DNA of 35,928 bases from assembly GCA_947469635.1 (NCBI GenBank), contig CANIRG010000009.1, positions 1 to 35,928 on the forward strand, in the 5' to 3' direction. Shown one piece after another: positions 17,687-26,270 of this stretch (position 1 is the first letter of the stretch; the number at the start of each line of letters is the position of its first letter). The translations under genes and the position numbers were made by a program. This stretch comes from Rhodospirillales bacterium. Lineage in GTDB: Bacteria; Pseudomonadota; Alphaproteobacteria; Reyranellales; Reyranellaceae. The notes beneath the pieces were generated by a model, which saw only the letters and a program-made list of their open reading frames with translations, was not told the DNA's origin and did not search any database.

Positions 17687-18865
17687 TCACGCCTCGTCGA
17701 GATACTGACCGGCGTCGAACTTCACGTAGGCGTCCTTCTCGTCGAACGCCGTGCCGACCGGATCGCCGCCCTTGGCCACGATGTCGAGCTGCTTCTGCAG
17801 CAGCACCCGCAGCATCGACACGCCCTGGTCGGACGACATCAGATGCTCCTCGGAGTGGAAGGTGATGGGCCCCTGTCCAACTTGCGCCTCGGCGTCGCCG
17901 GGGAACTTCTGGTGCTCCTCGGGCGTGAGCTCGGCCCAGGTCTTGCCGTTGTAGCGCGACTTGAACTTGGTGAGTTCGCCCTTCTCCTTCACCCGCCCGG
18001 CGACGTAGATGCGGTAGTGGGTATCGTCGATGGGCACGGTCCAGCCGATCGATTCGACCATGCCGTACTGCGCCACGCGCGGATTGGCGACGACGCGCAG
18101 CGTCGGGATCACCGCCTCGGTGACGCGCCGGAAACGCTTGCCGTCGGGGCCGGGACGGATCGAGGTCGCCTTCACGCCCATCGGGCCGTATTCGAACTTC
18201 ACCTTGGGAAAGCTGTTCATCTGCTCGACGAACTGCGGGCCGCTGAAGGTGCCGTGCAGGATCGGCACATGGTAGGGATCGACCACGTTCTCGAAATGTT
18301 GCAGCCAGTTGCAGGGCGCGATGGTGATGCCACCACTGCCGATGCTCGAATCGTCGGTCTCGACGAATTCGCCCGGCGCCATGACCTCGAGGCATTCGTA
18401 GCGCGGCAGGAGCGGTTTCTTCGCCGGCGGGCCGAGATAGGCGAAGACCAGCCCGTAGCGGTCCTCCGCCGGATACCAGGGCTGGCGCACGCGCTGGCAT
18501 TGCGCCCCCGTCGGGTTGGGCTCGCACGGCATCTCGAGGCACTTGCCTTCGATGTCGAACAGCCAGCCGTGATAGCAGCAGCGGATGCCGCGCTCCTCGA
18601 TCTTGCCGTAGTACAGCGTGGTGCCGCGGTGGCAGCAGCGCGGATAGACGAGGCCCGGCCGGCCCTGCCCGTCGCGAAAGAGGATCAATTCCTCGCCCAG
18701 GATCTTCACCGGCCGCGGCGTGCCGCCGGCATCGCTGCTGAGGCCCACCGGATGCCAGTAGCGTCGCAGCAGCTCGCCCATCGGCGTGCCGCGTCCCACT
18801 TCGGTCAGCTTCGCGTTGTAGGTGGGCGGCGGGAGATCGTAGGCGGAGCGGACGTCGAGGCTCAT
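17687..18865 (-). CDS. Rieske non-heme iron aromatic ring-hydroxylating oxygenase, alpha subunit
   Basis: Rieske CCH(R)...CCYHGWLFD and mononuclear iron site NWLQHFENVVDPYHVPILH. Confidence 0.95.
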   Translation of the reverse strand: MSLDVRSAYDLPPPTYNAKLTEVGRGTPMGELLRRYWHPVGLSSDAGGTPRPVKILGEELILFRDGQGRPGLVYPRCCHRGTTLYYGKIEERGIRCCYHGWLFDIEGKCLEMPCEPNPTGAQCQRVRQPWYPAEDRYGLVFAYLGPPAKKPLLPRYECLEVMAPGEFVETDDSSIGSGGITIAPCNWLQHFENVVDPYHVPILHGTFSGPQFVEQMNSFPKVKFEYGPMGVKATSIRPGPDGKRFRRVTEAVIPTLRVVANPRVAQYGMVESIGWTVPIDDTHYRIYVAGRVKEKGELTKFKSRYNGKTWAELTPEEHQKFPGDAEAQVGQGPITFHSEEHLMSSDQGVSMLRVLLQKQLDIVAKGGDPVGTAFDEKDAYVKFDAGQYLDEA

Positions 18866-18866
18866 G

Positions 18867-19829
18867 TCATTCCACCTTGGCGCCTGATTGCTTGATGAGA
18901 TCGGCCCAGATCGGCGTCTCGCGCGTCAGCACCGATGCGAGCTCGCCCGGCGTCGAGGCGATCGGCGTCTGGCCCTGCGCGACCAGCTTCTCGGCGACGG
19001 CAGGATCGGCCAGCACCGTCTTGATCTCGCGCTGCAGGCGGTCGACGATCTCCTTCGGTGTGCCAGCCGGTGCGTAGGCCGCCACGAACAGGCTGAGGTC
19101 GAAGCCCGGCACGAGCTGCTCGGCGAACGTGCCGAGGTCGGGCATCGAGGCCGAACGCTTGGCGCCGGCGGCGGCGAGCGCCCTCACGCGGCCAGCGGTG
19201 ATCTGGGCCTTGGCGCTGACGGGGCTGGCCCAGGTGAGGTCGAGCGTGCCGTTGGCCACGTCCTGCAGCGCCGGCACGTCGCCGCGATAGGGCACGTGGC
19301 TGTACATGCCTCCCAGCGACTTCTCGAACATCAGCCCGTAGAGATGGCCCGACGAGCCGATGCCCCAGCTGCCATAGGTTGCCGGCCGTCCCAGCCCCTT
19401 CACCCAGGCGGCCATGCCGCGCAGGTCGCCGAACGGGGCATCGGCCTTGACCGCGAGCAGGATGGTGCCGAGCGACACCAGTGACACCGGAATCAGGTCC
19501 TTCGCCGGATCGAACGGCAGCTTGTTGTAGAGGGTCGGGTTGTTGGTGTGGGTCGAGTTGGTGGTGATCAGGAAGGTCGAGCCGTCGGGCGCCGCCTTTG
19601 CGACGATATCGGAGCCGACGATGGTGTTGGCGCCGGGCTTGGGATCGACGAGCACCTGCTGGCCGAGGCGCGTCGACAGCCCATCGCCGATGACGCGCAC
19701 CAGGGCATCGATCGCGCCCCCCGGATTGAACGGCACGACGATGCGCACCGGCTTGGTCGGCCACGCATTCTCCGCCCGCGCCACGAACGGCGCAGCGAGC
19801 ATGGCGGCAAGCATTGCCCTTTTTGTCAT
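18867..19829 (-). CDS. Tripartite tricarboxylate transporter (Bug/TctC) periplasmic substrate-binding protein
   Basis: Signal peptide MTKRAMLAAMLAAPFVARA then ENAWPTKPVRIVVPFNPGGAIDALVRVIGDGLSTRLGQQVLVDPKPGANTIVGSDIVAKAAPDG. Start placed at ATG 19829, inside the repeat; the ORF track extends to 19853. Confidence 0.92.
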   Translation of the reverse strand: MTKRAMLAAMLAAPFVARAENAWPTKPVRIVVPFNPGGAIDALVRVIGDGLSTRLGQQVLVDPKPGANTIVGSDIVAKAAPDGSTFLITTNSTHTNNPTLYNKLPFDPAKDLIPVSLVSLGTILLAVKADAPFGDLRGMAAWVKGLGRPATYGSWGIGSSGHLYGLMFEKSLGGMYSHVPYRGDVPALQDVANGTLDLTWASPVSAKAQITAGRVRALAAAGAKRSASMPDLGTFAEQLVPGFDLSLFVAAYAPAGTPKEIVDRLQREIKTVLADPAVAEKLVAQGQTPIASTPGELASVLTRETPIWADLIKQSGAKVE

Positions 19830-19853
19830 CCTGAGCGTCGCGAAGGATCTCAT
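19824..19853 (-). repeat. Inverted-repeat copy A next to GIY-YIG gene
   Basis: TGTCATCCTGAGCGTCGCGAAGGATCTCAT; 26/30 identical to the reverse complement of copy B (20177-20206). Confidence 0.85.
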
Positions 19854-20152
19854 GGCGTCTCACCAATCTCAGGCATCAGGTCTTCCCACCTCGGATTGGC
19901 CGCACGCACCAACTCGTTCTTGCGAATGCGCTTCCAACCCTTGAGTTGCTTCTCTCGAGCGATGGCTTCTTCGATCTGCTCGAATTCTTCAGCGTAGCCG
20001 AGTCTCGTGATTTTGTATTTCTTCGCGAACCCGCTGCCTTTGCCGCTCCTGTGTTCGAAGATGCGACGACCGAGGTCGTTTGTAACACCAATATACATCG
20101 CGCTGAGCGAACTGCTCGTCATGATGGAGACCCAGTACCGGTGCTCTCTCAC
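19850..20152 (-). CDS. Small GIY-YIG nuclease family protein
   Basis: MYIGVTNDLGRRIFEHRSGKGSGFAKKYKITRLGYAEEFEQIEEAIAREKQLKGWKR...NPRWEDL. The first signature Tyr appears as Ser (YWVSIM). Confidence 0.88.
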   Translation of the reverse strand: MREHRYWVSIMTSSSLSAMYIGVTNDLGRRIFEHRSGKGSGFAKKYKITRLGYAEEFEQIEEAIAREKQLKGWKRIRKNELVRAANPRWEDLMPEIGETP

Positions 20153-20176
20153 GGAGCGTCACCGGCCACGGGGGCC

Positions 20177-20206
20177 ATGAGGTCCTTCGCTTCGCTCAGG
20201 ACGACA
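20177..20206 (+). repeat. Inverted-repeat copy B next to GIY-YIG gene
   Basis: ATGAGGTCCTTCGCTTCGCTCAGGACGACA; inverted relative to copy A (19824-19853). Confidence 0.85.
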
Positions 20207-20223
20207 GAACTTTTGGCTTGGCT

Positions 20224-21102
20224 TCATCTGGGACGCGAGCGGCCCGACACGGAGCAGAACACCAGGGAGACCGTCCCTGCCGCCTCGCGCACCTGGGTGC
20301 CGTGACGGCCATAGTCCTTGGGATCGATCGACGTGCCGCCGCGCGTCACGGTCGCCACGTCCTTGGGAAGGACGTCCTTTACGCGGGACATCGGCGTCGT
20401 CGTCAGCCGGGCGGAGCGCTCGGCGTAGAGGATGGTGACGCCCTGCACCGCGCCGGTGCGATCGACCTGCGGTCCGCCCGAGATGCCGCCCAGCGCACCG
20501 GAACCGGGCGGTGAGCGTTCCTGCTCGGCCCAGACCCATCCTTGTTCCACCGGCTTGCCCGGCTTTCCCTGGCGGATACGGGCCATGCCCACGAAGCGCG
20601 TATAGACTGAGGTTGGCTGCCCGTGCGGATAGCCGAAGTGGAAGCCCTCCTGGCCCATGACCGGCAGGCGCTCGGTGAGCTCGATCCTGGGCGGATCCTG
20701 CGGCGCGCCGGTGGTCGCGATGGCGACGTCCGCGACCGGATGCAGCGATTTGCCGGTGATCGGCCGCCATTCGTCGCGCACTCGGACATAGGACTTGGCG
20801 CAGGACTCGAGGACATGGGCGGCGGTGATCCAGGTGCCGGGAGCGACCAGGAACGCCGTGCCGATCGAATCCTCCGGCTTGCCCTCGTCGCCCTCCACGA
20901 GCATGTCGAAGCCGGGCTTGGTCGGCGTCTGGCCGGTGGGTGGCGCGGCCGGCACGGCGTTCGACCAGGCCTTGCTGTCGATCGGCGGCAGCGGCCGTCG
21001 CGGCGCCTCGTACTCGCCCTCGTCGCTGAACACCTCGTAGATCGCGTAGATCGACGCCACGATGACGATCCACATCACAAGCCGCCGGACGACGCTTCCC
21101 AT
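20224..21102 (-). CDS. Membrane-anchored trypsin-like serine protease
   Basis: N-terminal TM (VVRRLVMWIVIVASIYAIYEVF); triad contexts WITAAHVL, HPVADVAIA, GGISGGPQ. Confidence 0.88.
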   Translation of the reverse strand: MGSVVRRLVMWIVIVASIYAIYEVFSDEGEYEAPRRPLPPIDSKAWSNAVPAAPPTGQTPTKPGFDMLVEGDEGKPEDSIGTAFLVAPGTWITAAHVLESCAKSYVRVRDEWRPITGKSLHPVADVAIATTGAPQDPPRIELTERLPVMGQEGFHFGYPHGQPTSVYTRFVGMARIRQGKPGKPVEQGWVWAEQERSPPGSGALGGISGGPQVDRTGAVQGVTILYAERSARLTTTPMSRVKDVLPKDVATVTRGGTSIDPKDYGRHGTQVREAAGTVSLVFCSVSGRSRPR

Positions 21103-21112
21103 GACCGATCCG

Positions 21113-21529
21113 TCAGCCGGCGATGGCGGCGGCGTTGATGATGCCCACCGCGAGATGCGTCGACCCCAGGGCCAGGGCGGCCGCCATCTCGCCGCGCTCG
21201 ATGCGGGGCGTGAGGTCGCGGAACACGAAGCGGGCGACGAAGAAGGTGGCGAGCTGCACGATGAGCGCGACCACGCCCCAGACGATGATGTCGGGAATGC
21301 TGACGCTCCTGGCCAGGCACATGCCGAGCGGCAGGGCGAGCGACAGGATGGCCGCCCCGAAGGCCGTGGCCGCAGCGGCGTTGTTCTCGCGGATGAGGCG
21401 GGCCTCGTTCATCGGCGTCAGCGACTGGTAGATCAGGACGCCGCCAATCAGCATCAGCAGCGTCACGGCGAAATGGGCGCCGAACACCGGCATCGCGCGC
21501 AAGGCGCTGGTCAAGATCGCATCGAACAT
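21113..21529 (-). CDS. DUF350 domain-containing inner-membrane protein
   Basis: 138 aa, four hydrophobic segments, FVARFVFRDLTPRIERGEMAAALALGSTHLAVGIINAAAIAG. Confidence 0.85.
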   Translation of the reverse strand: MFDAILTSALRAMPVFGAHFAVTLLMLIGGVLIYQSLTPMNEARLIRENNAAAATAFGAAILSLALPLGMCLARSVSIPDIIVWGVVALIVQLATFFVARFVFRDLTPRIERGEMAAALALGSTHLAVGIINAAAIAG

Positions 21530-21575
21530 CGGTTCTCCCGCCCTGTCGTCCCTATTCTCCGCATCGCGGAAAACT

Positions 21576-22538
21576 ATGCCGCAGACGCGCCCCGAACGAG
21601 GTCATACACTGCCGCCCAAGGGAGACCAAGACGTGCCGCTCTGGATACCGATCACGATTTTCGCCGCGCTTTGCCAGAACATCCGTACGACGATGCAGCA
21701 GAAGATTCGCGGCATCCTGAGCGTCGATGGCGCCAATTTCGTCCGCTACCTCTACGGCGCCCCGCTGGCGCTGGGCATGCTGGCATTCCTGGTCTGGGGC
21801 ACCGGCCGGCAGGTGCCGACCCTCACGCTGGCCTTCCTTGGCCTCGTCGCCATCGCGGGCGTGGCGCAGATCGTCGCCACCTCGCTGATGATCCACGCCT
21901 TCGCGCTGCGCAACTACGCCGTCGGCACGGTCTACTCCAAGACAGAGACGGTGTTCGTGGCGCTGTTCGCCACCTTCATCTCGCTCGAGCCGCTGCATCT
22001 CCTGTCGTGGGCCGGCATCCTGGTCTGCCTCGGCGGCGTGGCGATCCTGAGCGTGCGCGGCAATTTCTCGAGCGTGCGCAGCGTGCTGGCCGACCTCACC
22101 CACAAGGGCGCGCTGTTCGGCATCCTGTCGGGCGCGATCTTCGCGGTCGCCGCCGGCACGATCCGCGAAGCCTCGAAGCTCCTGACCGAAGGCGACTTCC
22201 TGGTGCGCGGCATCACCACGCTCGCCTGCATGAACACCATCCAGATCGTGCTGATGGCCGCCTACCTCGCCTATCGCGACCGTCCGCAGCTCGGCAAGGT
22301 CTGGTTCAACTGGCGCTCGTCGATCTGGGTCGGCATCTTCAGCGTGCTGGGATCGGCCGGCTGGGCGCTGGCCATGACGCTGGAGAACGCCGCCTTGGTG
22401 CGCGCGGTCGGCCAGATCGAGCTGGTCTTCACCTTCATCGCCTCGCACCTCGTGCTGAAGGAACGGCCGTCGCCCGGCGAATGGTTCGGCAGCGTGCTCG
22501 TCGTCGGCGGCGTCGTCCTCATCCTCATTGGCCGGTGA
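21576..22538 (+). CDS. EamA/DMT family transporter
   Basis: About ten TM segments; SKTETVFVALFATFISLEPLHLLSWAGILVCLGGVAIL repeat signature. True start may be GTG near 21633. Confidence 0.88.
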   Translation: MPQTRPERGHTLPPKGDQDVPLWIPITIFAALCQNIRTTMQQKIRGILSVDGANFVRYLYGAPLALGMLAFLVWGTGRQVPTLTLAFLGLVAIAGVAQIVATSLMIHAFALRNYAVGTVYSKTETVFVALFATFISLEPLHLLSWAGILVCLGGVAILSVRGNFSSVRSVLADLTHKGALFGILSGAIFAVAAGTIREASKLLTEGDFLVRGITTLACMNTIQIVLMAAYLAYRDRPQLGKVWFNWRSSIWVGIFSVLGSAGWALAMTLENAALVRAVGQIELVFTFIASHLVLKERPSPGEWFGSVLVVGGVVLILIGR

Positions 22539-22542
22539 CACA

Positions 22543-23706
22543 ATGACCGAAACGCAGCCTCGCCCGCTCCAGGACCTTCGCGTGCTGGATTTCTCCACCA
22601 CCATCGCCGGCCCGCATTGCACCCGCCTGCTGGCCGACATGGGCGCCGACGTGATCAAGGTCGAATCGCCCGAGGGCGACCTCATGCGCAGCCGCATGGT
22701 GCTGCGTGATGGTGCGAGCACGATGTTCGGCCAGCTCAATGTCGGCAAGCGCTCGATCGTGCTCGACCTCAAGAAGCCCGAGGCGATCGCCGCGGTGAAG
22801 AAGCTCGTGGTCTCCGTCGACATCGTGCTGGAGAACTACCGGCCGGGTGTGATGAAGCGGCTGGGGCTCGACTATCCGGAGCTCGCCAAGATCAATCCGC
22901 GGCTCATCTATTGCGCCATCTCGGGCTATGGCCAGACCGGCCCGGGTGCCGGCCGGCCCGCCTATGCGCCGGTGATCCACGCCTCCACCGGCTATGACAT
23001 GTCGCATGCCTCCTACCAGCAGGGGCGCGAGAGGCCGGACAATTGCGGCATCTTCGTCGCCGACTATGCCAGCGGCGCCTATGCGCTGGCGGGCCTGCTC
23101 GCTGCCGTGCATCAGCGTCACGTCACCGGCCGGGGCCAGATGGTCGACGTGTCGATGTTCGAGACGCTGGTCGGCATGATGCTGGGCGAGGTCAGCCGGG
23201 CGCAGTTTCCGATCGAGATGCCGTCCCGGCCCATGTACGGCCCGATCGAGGCCAGCGATGGATACGTCATGCTGGCCACGGCGAGCGAGCGCACCTTCCA
23301 GGACATGGCGACCGCCGCCGGCCGTCGCGACTGGCTCACCGACCCGCGCTTCGAGAAGTACAACGACCGGCGCCTCAACTGGGGCCTGTTGATCGACGAG
23401 CTGGAGCAATGGTCGAAGACGATGAGCGTCGCCGAGGTGATGGTCGCGCTCGAGAAGCATGGCGTGCCCTGCTCGCCCTATCTCACCGTGGCCGAGGCGC
23501 TGAAGGACCCGCAGGTCGAGCACCGCGGCTCGCTCTGCACGATCGAGGATAGCGCCGGCCCCTACCAGTCGCCCGCCCCGCCTTTCCGCTTCTCAGGTTC
23601 GACGCTGCAGAGCGGTCCCAAGGTCGCCGGCCTCGGCGAGCACACGAGGAGCGTGCTTGCCGACGCCGGCCTCGGCGAGGCCGAGATCGAAGCGCTGCTC
23701 AAATGA
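22543..23706 (+). CDS. CaiB/BaiF family CoA-transferase
   Basis: LQDLRVLDFSTTIAGPHCTRLLADMGADVIKVESPEGD, NVGKRSIVLDLKKPEA, AISGYGQTGP. Confidence 0.95.
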   Translation: MTETQPRPLQDLRVLDFSTTIAGPHCTRLLADMGADVIKVESPEGDLMRSRMVLRDGASTMFGQLNVGKRSIVLDLKKPEAIAAVKKLVVSVDIVLENYRPGVMKRLGLDYPELAKINPRLIYCAISGYGQTGPGAGRPAYAPVIHASTGYDMSHASYQQGRERPDNCGIFVADYASGAYALAGLLAAVHQRHVTGRGQMVDVSMFETLVGMMLGEVSRAQFPIEMPSRPMYGPIEASDGYVMLATASERTFQDMATAAGRRDWLTDPRFEKYNDRRLNWGLLIDELEQWSKTMSVAEVMVALEKHGVPCSPYLTVAEALKDPQVEHRGSLCTIEDSAGPYQSPAPPFRFSGSTLQSGPKVAGLGEHTRSVLADAGLGEAEIEALLK

Positions 23707-25244
23707 TCGACCCGCGCACGCCCGTCCTGATCGGGTGCGGACAGATCACCGACACGACAGGAGCGCCGTCGAGCGAGCGCTCGCGCGTCGCCTTCTGCGC
23801 CGAGGCGGCGACCCTTGCGCTGGCGGACACACGGGCCTCGATCGGCGGACACGCGCTCGGCCACGAGATCGATGCCATCGCGGTGATGGAGTTCTTCAGC
23901 GACATCAGCCCGCGCTTCGCCTCGCCCTTCGGCCGGTCGAGCAACCCGCCGCAGAGCGTCGCCGACCGCCTGCACGCCGCGCCGCGGCAGCTGCTCTACA
24001 GCCATTCCGGCGGCAACATGCCCCAGTATCTCGTCAACCGCTTCGCCGAGGAGATCGCGCGCGGCGAAACCGAGCTGGCGCTGATCTGCGGCGCCGAGCT
24101 CCTGCGCTCGACGCAGAACGCCCGCAAGGCCGGCCTCGCGATCGACTGGAACGAAGATCCGGGCGGCGAACCCGAGCGCGTCGGCGACAGGCGCTTCGGC
24201 TTCAGCGATGAGGAGTCGCGGCACGAGCTCAGGGCCGCGATCCATTTCTACCCGCTGCTGGAGAACGCCATTCGCGGCGGGCTGAAGCGTGACGTGGCGA
24301 GCCACATGACCGCCATGGGCCGGCTGTTCGAGCGGCTGGCGAAGGTCGCCAGGGACAACCCGCTGGCCACGCGCCGCAAGGGCTACAGCGCCGGCGACCT
24401 CGCCACCATCTCCGACGACAACCGCTGGATCTGTTTTCCCTATCCGCGCCTCATGAACGCCAACGCGATCATCGACCAGGCGGCGGCGGTGCTGATGACG
24501 TCGGTCGAGAAGGCACGCGCGTGGGGCATCCCGCCCGAGCGCTGGGTGTTCCTGCACGGCTGCGCCGACGGCACCGACACCTGGGTCGTGTCGGAGCGCG
24601 AGCGGCTCGACGTCTCGCCCGCCATCAGGGGCTGCGCGCGGCTCGCTCTCGACATGGCGGGCAAGACCGTGACCGACGTGGCAGCCTTCGATCTCTACAG
24701 CTGCTTCCCCTCGGCGGTCGAGGTGGCGATGACGGAGATCGGCCTCGCCGAGGGCGATCCGCGCCCGATCAGCGTCACCGGCGGCCTGCCCTTCTTCGGC
24801 GGGCCGGGGAACAACTACGTCACGCACTCGATCGCCGAGATGATGAACGTGGTGCGGGCGCGACCCGGCTCCTTCGGCATGTTGACGGCCAACGGCAACT
24901 ATCTCACCAAGCACTCGGCCGGCCTCTATTCGACGACCCCGGTGGCAGGCCCTTGGCGGCGCGAGGATCCGAAGAAGCTGCAGGCCGAGCTCGACGCGCG
25001 GCCCAAGCGGCGGGTCGATACGGCCCCCGCTGGCGCAGGCTCGATCGAAACCTACTGCGTGGCCTATGGCAAGGACGGGCCCGAGAAGGCCTATGTCCTC
25101 GGCCGGCTCGATGGATCGGAAGATCGCTTCGTCGCCATGGCCAACGAGCCGGCGTTGCTGGCCGACATGATGACGCGCGAGCAGCTCGGCCGCCGCATCA
25201 CGGTCGGCCCCCGGGATGGCCGCAACGTCTTCACCCTCGCCTGA
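23703..25244 (+). CDS. Acetyl-CoA acetyltransferase / thiolase-like protein
   Basis: MIDPRTPVLIGCGQITDT, LYSCFPSAVEVAMTEIGL, TGGLPFFGGPGNNYVTHSIAEM; start overlaps the upstream stop (ATGA). Confidence 0.88.
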   Translation: MIDPRTPVLIGCGQITDTTGAPSSERSRVAFCAEAATLALADTRASIGGHALGHEIDAIAVMEFFSDISPRFASPFGRSSNPPQSVADRLHAAPRQLLYSHSGGNMPQYLVNRFAEEIARGETELALICGAELLRSTQNARKAGLAIDWNEDPGGEPERVGDRRFGFSDEESRHELRAAIHFYPLLENAIRGGLKRDVASHMTAMGRLFERLAKVARDNPLATRRKGYSAGDLATISDDNRWICFPYPRLMNANAIIDQAAAVLMTSVEKARAWGIPPERWVFLHGCADGTDTWVVSERERLDVSPAIRGCARLALDMAGKTVTDVAAFDLYSCFPSAVEVAMTEIGLAEGDPRPISVTGGLPFFGGPGNNYVTHSIAEMMNVVRARPGSFGMLTANGNYLTKHSAGLYSTTPVAGPWRREDPKKLQAELDARPKRRVDTAPAGAGSIETYCVAYGKDGPEKAYVLGRLDGSEDRFVAMANEPALLADMMTREQLGRRITVGPRDGRNVFTLA

Positions 25245-25251
25245 CGGTCGG

Positions 25252-26187
25252 CTACCTGGTCTCGAGCTTGAGCTGCTTGGTGATCGTCTTGCCGCCCAGG
25301 CCGGTCAAGGTGATCTGGATGTCGCCAGCCTGCTTGCTCTTCACGAGCTCCGTCCAGGCCTTGAGATCGGCGCTGTTCTGCGCCTCGTCCGGCACCTCGA
25401 AGGTGATCTTCTCGTAGGTGTGGGCCCGTACCACCGCGTAGTCGGCTGCGGCGAGGGGAAGCTCCTTTCCCGCGAAGGTGAGCTTCGCCCGGTTTGCGAC
25501 CACGCCGTCGGCATTTCCGTCGTTGAAGATGCCGACGACGAGGATCACCTCGCCGGAGCGCGACGTTCCGGCTTCGGTGCGCATCCGTTTCAGCTCGACG
25601 GCGATCTGCTCGAAGACTCGCAGCTGCGCCGCCGCCGGCAGGAGCGAGCTGCGCATGGAATCGAGCGCCGCCTGCTTGTTGCGCTGCGCCTCGTTCTGCA
25701 GCCTCTCGGCCGATACCTGGCTCGTCGGCTGGAGATAGAGCGGCGCCGGCGCTTCCCATTCGTCCAGGGTCTTGATGTTGTTGAGGACGGTCTTGATCGA
25801 GGCCTTTCGCCCGCCGATCAGGCCGTTGGTGATCTGCTGCATCGTCGGCAGGCAGTCGTCGTTCCAACCGGCGCCGTCCAGCCATTCGATGCAGACAGCC
25901 GGGGCCGCCAGCCTCTCGAGGTTGTCGCGATACGATGCCACCGCATCCTCGTCCCGATCGAGCGCCCTGAAGACCGCGTCGTTGAAGACGTGGCTCTCGA
26001 CCACGAAGATCTGGTCGACCTGCGCGATCTGCAGGTCCGGCCGCTGCAGGAACTGGTTGAGGTAATAGCCGATGCCGGCCGAGACCGGACACAGCAGCAT
26101 GGCGATCACGACGACGATGAACGCCCCGCGCCCGCTGTGCAGAGGGCCGTCCCGATGCAGCTTTTCGCCGTCTGAAGTTTCCGCCAT
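25252..26187 (-). CDS. Hypothetical inner-membrane-anchored protein
   Basis: Single N-terminal TM (GAFIVVVIAMLLCPVSAGIGYYL), extracytoplasmic domain with helical and beta-like parts; no family recognised. Confidence 0.7.
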   Translation of the reverse strand: MAETSDGEKLHRDGPLHSGRGAFIVVVIAMLLCPVSAGIGYYLNQFLQRPDLQIAQVDQIFVVESHVFNDAVFRALDRDEDAVASYRDNLERLAAPAVCIEWLDGAGWNDDCLPTMQQITNGLIGGRKASIKTVLNNIKTLDEWEAPAPLYLQPTSQVSAERLQNEAQRNKQAALDSMRSSLLPAAAQLRVFEQIAVELKRMRTEAGTSRSGEVILVVGIFNDGNADGVVANRAKLTFAGKELPLAAADYAVVRAHTYEKITFEVPDEAQNSADLKAWTELVKSKQAGDIQITLTGLGGKTITKQLKLETR

Positions 26188-26270
26188 GATCGCCTCCCAC
26201 AAGCCGATGCGATCATACGGCAATGTGTCGGGAACCGTGAACGTTCTCGTCCGCGCGCTTGGAGGAAACC

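Larger units (their letters stand above)
19824..20206. mobile_element. Candidate small element: inverted-repeat-bounded GIY-YIG gene
   Basis: Two ~30-bp inverted repeats enclosing a single ORF of visibly lower GC than its neighbours; no clear target-site duplication seen. Confidence 0.45.

Noticed and set aside
19810-20215. Target-site duplication around the GIY-YIG unit (cttttt / acttttgg)
   Set aside because: The shared CTTTT is not directly adjacent to both repeat ends at equal distance and is too short to be convincing.
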